DNA of 64,000 nucleotides from Capitella teleta (taxonomy: Eukaryota; Annelida; Polychaeta; Capitellidae): positions 280,449 to 344,448 of the forward strand of contig KB310235.1 of the NCBI GenBank assembly GCA_000328365.1. The letters run 5' to 3'. Under the pieces are notes generated by a model that worked only from the letters and a program-made list of their open reading frames with translations, did not search any database and was not told where the DNA came from. Below are positions 57,607-64,000 of the stretch, piece by piece (position 1 is the stretch's first letter; the number at the start of each line of letters is the position of its first letter). The position numbers and the translations under genes are program-made.

Positions 57607-57833
57607 CAGTGTATTATCGATATGTCGAACTCCCATATCTCAAATTGTTCTATAACTCTATGCCATTTCGAATCCCCCCCCCCCCCCGAGTCCCTCCCTA
57701 TACCCGTACATTAAATTTTGTAATGATATGTCTAACTCCCTTAAGCTCTATTACTCGAATTCATTTTCCATCACCGTGGGTAACTTTAGATATATATACC
57801 TTTCTGTCGAAGTTAACTTAAATAAGCAAACTT
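57607..57833. mobile_element. Pogo-like MITE, older copy with poly(C) tract
   Basis: This is a diverged relative of the element at 62804-63050: blocks TATGTCGAAC, GTCCCTCCCTATACCCGTAC, AAATTTTGTAATGATATGTC and GTCGAAGTTAACTTAAATA match in the same order or inverted. Its left end CAGTGTATTATCGATATGTC is preceded by TA; its right end is decayed. It lies six bases from family 1 at 55893-57600. A run of 13 C at about 57676-57688 is inside. Confidence 0.65.
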
Positions 57834-59248
57834 TTCATGCATAGTTGAATGCTTGAGAAACTTTGCCTGTGATTGGATAAAGCTATCATTCAAACCTTTC
57901 TCGAAGTTGACAGCGAGCGGTTCTTGGAGTTACTCCTGAATCCTATTCATGCTTACAATAGGTGTCAAAACAGAGATGCACAGCCTCATTCAATGCGTTC
58001 CTTTGTGGTTGGCAGTTTGAGGAGTGTAGGAAAGATTAGGAGGGAGCGAAAGAGGAGAGAGAGAGATAGGTAGAGTGAATCAAAATATAAACGTCACTAG
58101 CATCAGTATGACATCTTCACCATAAAATTTATTGCTAGAAAATGGTAGGTTCACAAAGTGCATGAAAGAGAAGACGGCAGAGAAAACAGACAAGAGAACA
58201 TTTCCACATTGAATGACAGAAGAAATAAAAAGCAACAAATTCAAATCAAAGACATTTCGCCAGGTGAAGAAAAACTCATAATTCAAATTTCTAAAAATCA
58301 TATTTTTTCTCTAATTTGCCTGAAAAATATCTGGAAGCACGCTTTGGTGAGGTTCACTAGATTGGGCCTAAAAATACCACGAGAAAAAAAAAGAAGAAAA
58401 AAGGTTGCTATGAAATTAAGAGTTAATACCAGGGTGGTTACCAGGCATTAAATAATACTGAACTAAGTAATCATCAAATTACATTCCTATCATCAAGAGA
58501 TATTCAATATTTCATTCAACTCACCAATTCAGACAAAAATGTTAACATATTTGAATTACTAGTAACATGATGGAAACAGAAAATTTCTACCAGAAGACCA
58601 GAGTTGGAACAAGTCAGTTTATGAGAAAGAGTTAGAAGTTATGTGTCTCAAAGATGTACAAATATAATAAGATTAATCAATTTGCCTATCTAATTTGTAA
58701 AAATTAATTGTGATTTCAAAACTCTAGAATATTTTAAACAAGGAAAAAAAAATATTCATATTAAACAAGAAAATAAATAAACGACCGCTTTTGAAATAAA
58801 CTTTTCAATAGAAAAAAAATCAAATGCGTGTCATCAATGTCCCAAGGAACGGCAAGAAAATTCAACCGCACTAAAAGGAATTACATAATAAATCTGTAAT
58901 TAACCCAGAATGCATCTGAGATATCACAGGGACCTTAAGAGGAGAAGGGAGTTCTCTCTTGAGCATCCAGAGTGTTCGAAATAACGTCATAATTTTCCCA
59001 AGAAACCTTCTTCTCAAAGTACCATAATATTATGCAATATGATAACAATAATACACTACATGACCAGCCATGAATTTGATTAAAGAAGAGATGACAGAGA
59101 ACCAGAACGACGTGATTGGAATAATAATAATAATAATAATCATAATAATAGACAGAGGAAAATGGAACTATAAAATCTAGAATAAAATGTAGAAAAGAAA
59201 CAAGAATTGGAGAAGAAAAGAAAATGTGGAAAAATTAAACTCCGGCCA
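57834..59248. other. Gene-free AT-rich stretch, 3' flank of LPCAT3
   Basis: No gene is supported. It contains purine-rich patches, an imperfect AATAAT run at about 59122-59150, and AATAAA words on both strands, so the LPCAT3 poly(A) site cannot be assigned with confidence. Confidence 0.35.
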
Positions 59249-62098
59249 TTACTCCGTTTTCTTGGCTTCTTTTGTATCTCTGGGCTTGCTGCTGAAAATA
59301 AAGTGAAAAAACGCCCTGAACCTTTGAACTTTTCTTATCTAGGTCACACTGACCTTTTTCTGATCATGGGGCTTAGCACCAGGGCAAAGAGCAGAGGCCA
59401 GAGCAGAACAAGGAACAAATGGCCCACATAATATACTTCAGCGTAGACCTGCAACAACTATCAATGCAAGTGCATGCGCTCTAAGACGACTCCTTACCTT
59501 GAGATAACGATCATAGTTAAACAGCGAAAAGCTGACTAGTGCATAGCTTAGCGCAAATTGGGCGTATAATTTTTTCACTAGCCAGATAATAGACGGTCCT
59601 AGGGCCGGGATCGACCTAAATTTGTGGATGAGACCAACCGGAGCCAGAACCAGGGCCATCTGGGAAATAACCAATGAAACAAAATCAGCAAAGAAACCCA
59701 CATGCACAAAATTAAACAGATCGATTGGCCTGAGAGGCGATAATTAATACAAGTCATAATTAACCATAATTCAGACTGGTACTCACATCTCGTTCAAACT
59801 TGACAACAAAAAACTCAAGCGCAAAGTTGTTGTAGTAGCCAGAGTGCAGGCCATGCCACAGGGCAAGGAAGAAGAGAGTGGCAAACTGGGAGATGTGTCT
59901 GTTGCCCAACCACTTGAGCCTCTTGAAGATATACCTGGAGAAGTAACAAGGAAATGAGTGCGCATGCACAGAACATAGAAGGAGCGCACTTGGCCATCCA
60001 TTTGTTTGTGTTGACGTTGAAGGCCTGGATGTACTCCTGACAGGTTGATGCTTTCTCAAACTCGACGGCGTGGATGTTGGCACAGCCGTTCCACAAGCAA
60101 TTCCCATTCTCATCACGACCGTTGTACGTCAATCCAGCCATAATGCATACACCTTCCTGGAAACGCGATAAAATTTTTGCGGAGTTGAACTCAAGCTGAA
60201 TACTAACCGTGATCAGCCAACAGCCAACATATTTACTCAGCATCAGTTTACCCCACAATGTTATTACGAGGCATTTTGTTATAATTGTCATATCCTGTAA
60301 TGAGAGATCAGCAACAGAGGTAATGGGGAGTGAAATTAAATCTTACAGCAAAAGATTGTGAGAGCAGGAAGGAATCTGGAATGATGAGGTCGCTGACTTG
60401 GTAAACTAACGTATACAGGACACCAGCCATGAGGCGCTGCAGAGCAGGCATGACTGACCGAGGGGGGCCCCCAGTGATGCTGTCCGAGTAGGCACCGTTC
60501 ACGAAATTCATGTAGCGTTTGAAAGAAAACTGAAAGAGCGGAGTGTGAAAATTGTGTGCACGGGTTTTTTTTTTTCAATTGTTCACCTGGGGACCTGTTA
60601 GGAAAGCCCCAAAGAAGTATGAGAATCCCGTCATTTCAAGAAGTGACGGGACGTCCTTCAGCGCTGTTTCTTTCTGTTCAGCAGATAATTCATCCTGGGA
60701 AATAATTTTTTCTTGAAAAGACAAACGCCACTAGCGATGACTGACCTCATTTTTGGAGCCATCGTAGAGGTTGAAGGCCAGTGCGGTCAGTCTAAGGGTC
60801 AACACGCACTGAGGTGTCGTCCAGCAGACAGTCACGTTGAAAGTGTCGACCGAGTAGTAACCCACCAGAAGGTACATCTGCGGGAGAAGGAGAAGGGTAC
60901 ATGGCTGAGGCGTTAACGCGCGAGTACACTCACCACATTCAGGGTGAATGCAAGAACGATGCATAATAAAGAGCCTCCCAAGCTCCGCATCAAAACATGA
61001 CAGAGAACTATGTTGATGAATGAGTGAGCGATCTCCCAGCCTGGTGAGATAGATTTCGCAAGTAAAATATCAGTTCTCACTCTTAGCTCTTACCGAAGTT
61101 GAAGTAGCCAATAGCCAAACTGGCCAAAGTGAAAAACAAGTGTTGCACATTAGGTGCCTGGCCATAAAAAACAAGTCTGTGAATGACTGCCAAAGGGTAA
61201 CCTAGAAATTGAGAGACAAACCAGTGAAATCACACATTGAAGTTAGGAAGTAGAAATTTAAAAGAGGTCAGAATATAGGACAGAAGTGGCTGTGAATCAG
61301 AACAAATTTCTGGAATTTCATTCAACAATTTTTGCAATAGAACAAAACAAATTATTGCAAATAATTCAGAATAATTCCATTCAATCCTACATTCAATACA
61401 GAGAATTAACAGGGTTATATAACATGCAGGGAACCTAGCACTTTTGAGTTTGAATCAAAAATTCAGAACAGACGTACTGACTGCATCAGCTGATCTAAAG
61501 GTGAAGGCCAGAGATGTCGGTACAAGTTTGGTGAAAAATGAAAATACTGAAATGAATCAAATCTTCCTGTCACTAGCCACCCTAAGGCAACCATCTCAGC
61601 CACGATTATCGAATAGAATTGTCATGCTATGTGACCAACTATCTGTCAACAAACAGTTACATAACATAACCAATTGAATGAATAGAATTATAGATTTGAT
61701 GCCTCAGCCAAAACGAAAATTCCAGTCACTTGCAAACAGATATCAATACCATGTCTAACAAAGCCATACAATCATTCATTCTGTCAACATACAAGCCACG
61801 CCATGAATGATAACCATCTCTTTTGAGCGTGGCGATCACTTTTCGTCTAATATCCATCGTAATAATTACCTATTCAATGGACTAAGCGGGAAAACATGGG
61901 TTTTATCGCCCACTACCTCGCCAGCAGTTCCATTAAATTCGCTCTTCAACCGGCCTTAATGGGGAAAATAACGATGCAAAATGGAAGATTAATCTTTTTA
62001 CCAGCAAATAAAGATATCAAGAGTCGGAGTGCGCTCTCTGAGGCGCCGAGGGTGGCTGCCAAACGTTCGACGTAACCAAGGTCGGGCAGCTCTTCCAT
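59249..62098 (-). CDS. LPCAT3: Lysophospholipid acyltransferase 5 (LPCAT3/MBOAT5)
   Basis: ER multi-pass enzyme of the MBOAT family that re-acylates lysophosphatidylcholine and related lysolipids with polyunsaturated acyl-CoA (Lands cycle). Twelve exons give 478 aa (human 487): 62002-62098, 61094-61201, 60934-61040, 60746-60877, 60587-60694, 60347-60529, 60208-60294, 59990-60156, 59787-59934, 59498-59659, 59354-59448, 59249-59291. Landmarks: LAATLGASESALRLLIS, TPQCVLTLRLTALAFNLYDG, VPSLLEMTGFSYFFGAFLTGPQFS, GVCIMAGLTYNG, the conserved Asn in NVNTNKW (about 321-327), and the catalytic His in FFLALWHGLHSGY (about 357). The C-terminus KKTE is a dilysine ER-retrieval signal (human KKME). Met at 62098 is chosen by homology; an in-frame ATG lies 54 bases upstream. 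Intron 1 is 800 bp. Confidence 0.96.
61202..62001. other. First intron of LPCAT3
   Basis: No recognised element. A 77-codon frame on the plus strand (61444-61677) shows no domain-like pattern and is probably chance. Confidence 0.4.
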
Positions 62099-62803
62099 GT
62101 TGATGATGATGTCGCGAGACGTCACCTGGTGGCGAATGCGGCAAACACACAAAATGCGTTATGACAGCGCTTCGTGGTCGCTATTATAAGGCTTTTGTGT
62201 GCATTGATTACGCGTTCCAGCTTACGGGCGACCGGGTGATGTGTTATGCAATGCCTTGTCAAATACTAAAGATCACACGTCGCATCTAGCGACCCCAGAA
62301 TGCAGGATAGCGCCTGGGGGGCCGTCGGCGATCACTTCTTCAGTTCTTGGCGCGGGAAGACTCAGAATGACACGTGGTGGCACACGTTTTTTTCAATATG
62401 CGTTGTAATATTCTAACTGTAAGCCAAAGTCGAGCGTCGCTCCATTACCAAAGGGTTAGATTTAAGTGGAGATGATTCGAAGCAGGAGGGAGAGCTTAAC
62501 CTGGACACGTAGCTCGCACGAACAAACTCTGAGAATGGGTAAATGCCCAACAAGAGCCCGATCGTTACACACATGCGGGTCAAGTGTCAATCGGGACCAG
62601 TAATGATAATCATCATTAAACTTATCTTTGCCATTATTATTATTATCGTAATCAAATCTACCATGATCATTATCATCATCCTCATTACCATTATTACTTT
62701 GATATAACTCTAATCATCGGGTGTCATTTTGGCGACTGTTGGGGGTCATATAGACCTCAGACCATGATTATTTTTTTTACCCTAAATGATAAGAATATAT
62801 GTA
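62099..62803. other. Upstream region of LPCAT3
   Basis: No gene is seen. It should include the LPCAT3 promoter on the minus strand; the GC-richer zone at 62190-62360 is the likely place, without a clear TATA box. An imperfect ATTATTATTATT/ATCATTATCATC patch lies at about 62600-62700. Confidence 0.3.
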
Positions 62804-63050
62804 CAGTATAATATCAATATGTCGAATTTTGCATATTTGAGTTAACTTCGACTTTAAGGTATCAAAAGTTATCCAAGGAGACGAATATGAGTTCGAGTTG
62901 TAGAGCTTTTCGAGTTATGCGAGTTTGATATATCATTACAAAATTCAATGTACGGGTATAGGGAGGGACTCAGTGATTCAAAATGGCTTCGAGTTATAGT
63001 CTTATAGAGCAATTCGAGTTAGGCGAGTTCGACATATGGAGATTATACTA
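62804..63050. mobile_element. Pogo-like MITE, 247 bp
   Basis: The termini CAGTATAATATCAATATGTC (left) and TAGTATAATCTCCATATGTC (right, inverted) form terminal inverted repeats. The interior repeats the GAGTT.GA / TTCGAGTTA words typical of pogo/Tigger ends. TA flanks both sides (62802-62803, 63051-63052). It has no coding capacity and is related to the copy at 57607-57833. Confidence 0.75.
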
Positions 63051-64000
63051 TAATAATATATCTCCTGTTAGTTGATTTCTGTTGATAAGGAACATCTGCT
63101 ACAGCAAATAATAAACTTTCTGGACTTTTCTTCAAGTAAATATGTTTCGCAATAAACTCAGAAAGCTCAAAATCCGAGCTAAGATAGATCTATAAAATAA
63201 TTGCCCATGGCCGTACATGTGTATTGTGGTGGATATATTGTACGTTTATCAATCTCAAAGCGATCAATCGCAGATTCGGGCACGGACGGACAGAAAAAGA
63301 AATATGAAAACAAGTAAAGCAATGGTCAGGAAAAAAAAAAGCAATCTATGGAAATTATTCTGTATAAAAGTAATCTAACTGGTCAGTGCCTGATTCATTT
63401 ACATGTACGGTGTACGTATGATCTACGTATAATCCTATCCCCGGATTGAGAACCAAGAGTTGTGGAAGTCAGCTATGACACCCAGTAAGAGGGTCATCGC
63501 TGTGCACGTGGGAAAAGGAATCGACTTGCGAAATATATTCACGAAGTTCCAAACATCAAATTTGATGATGGGACATCGCACTTTTTAATTCGTGTCAACA
63601 TCTAGTTTCAGAGTTCAGTTGAAACTTGAAATATATGAAGACAAGTGTAATAATATATACCATTTAAAACAAGTAAATGCACGCAATTTATTTATTTGCC
63701 ACAAAGCAAACATTAGGATTACAAGAAAAACACATAGAACAATTAAAGTTATGCATCTTCAAGAGTGCATATTATTTATTCAATAATGCATGTAAGTATT
63801 TATTCGTTTATATCGCAGTCGAACTTTTTCGATCCTCTTTGCGACCTTTCATTTCCAGCAGTCCAAGATTGGATATTGCAGTCCGACCCGAAACGTGCAG
63901 CGCTATAAGCTTCAACGGCTAGATAAGCGTGCATTGCAGCTAGCTTTTATAGCTTGAGTGAATACCAATCTTGGTTTTTTTTTTTTTTTTTTTTTTTTTT
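63051..64000. other. Gene-free AT-rich stretch to the window end
   Basis: No gene or repeat family is recognised. The last 26 bases are a T-run, which may be the poly(A) tail of a minus-strand retroelement beyond the window or an assembly edge artefact. Confidence 0.35.

Noticed and set aside
58158-58451. 97-codon Lys/Arg-rich plus-strand frame
   Set aside because: It arises from A-rich low-complexity DNA and has no conserved pattern.
63975-64000. Poly(T) run at the end as proof of a retroelement
   Set aside because: The element body would lie outside the window, and a terminal homopolymer may be an assembly artefact.

Overview
The window is eukaryotic and almost certainly metazoan. It carries ten supported protein genes, and most are split by many GT-AG introns of about 43-80 nt. 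There are no operons or bacterial promoters. Gene content and intron style (very short introns, roughly 60% A+T intergenic DNA, animal-specific genes such as a CHST15-like sulfotransferase and a fibronectin-III membrane protein) suggest an early-branching or compact-genome marine invertebrate. A sponge is my first guess, but that is inference only.

Layout. 0.3-2.5 kb: fibronectin-III single-pass membrane protein (+), convergent with RBM17/SPF45 (-, 3.9-6.0 kb, 12 exons). 6-12.3 kb: gene-free and rich in repeats (hairpin, duplicated SINE-like unit, Tc1 remnant, mixed direct/inverted repeat cluster). 12.3-17.2 kb: UBE4B ubiquitin-chain E4 ligase (+, 22 exons). 17.2-24 kb: two LINE remnants in opposite orientation, long ATT microsatellite, one weak ORF. 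24.0-24.7 kb: unrecognised 230-aa protein (+). 24.7-28.1 kb: nest of DNA-transposon, SINE and LINE-tail pieces. 28.1-35.1 kb: USP5 deubiquitinase (+, 17 exons); its first exon lies 3.7 kb upstream of the second, and that intron is filled with mobile elements including a copia fossil. 35.8-38.0 kb: secreted HExxH metallopeptidase (-), convergent with USP5. 39.5-43.4 kb: CHST15-like sulfotransferase (+). 45.2-47.8 kb: unrecognised four-pass membrane protein (+) with a TATA box and a likely non-coding first exon. 49.4-50.3 kb: NNMT/INMT-type methyltransferase (-). 53.2-54.5 kb: TRAP-gamma/SSR3 (-). 54.6-57.8 kb: back-to-back DNA transposons with TA target duplications. 59.2-62.1 kb: LPCAT3/MBOAT5 (-, 12 exons). 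62.8-63.05 kb: a pogo-like MITE.

The genes do not form one pathway. UBE4B and USP5 both act on polyubiquitin, and SSR3 and LPCAT3 both sit in the ER membrane, but these are ordinary housekeeping neighbours. Exon models were built by hand from splice signals, phase continuity and remembered family sequences. The coding lengths of the seven spliced genes with complete models (RBM17, UBE4B, USP5, metallopeptidase, sulfotransferase, methyltransferase, SSR3) and of LPCAT3 sum to whole codons. The most novel content is a repeat ecosystem: a 1.7-kb non-autonomous transposon with about 150-bp terminal inverted repeats (three copies), a second 1.16-kb family (three copies), and pogo-like MITEs. There are also two unrecognised proteins and the animal HExxH metallopeptidase.
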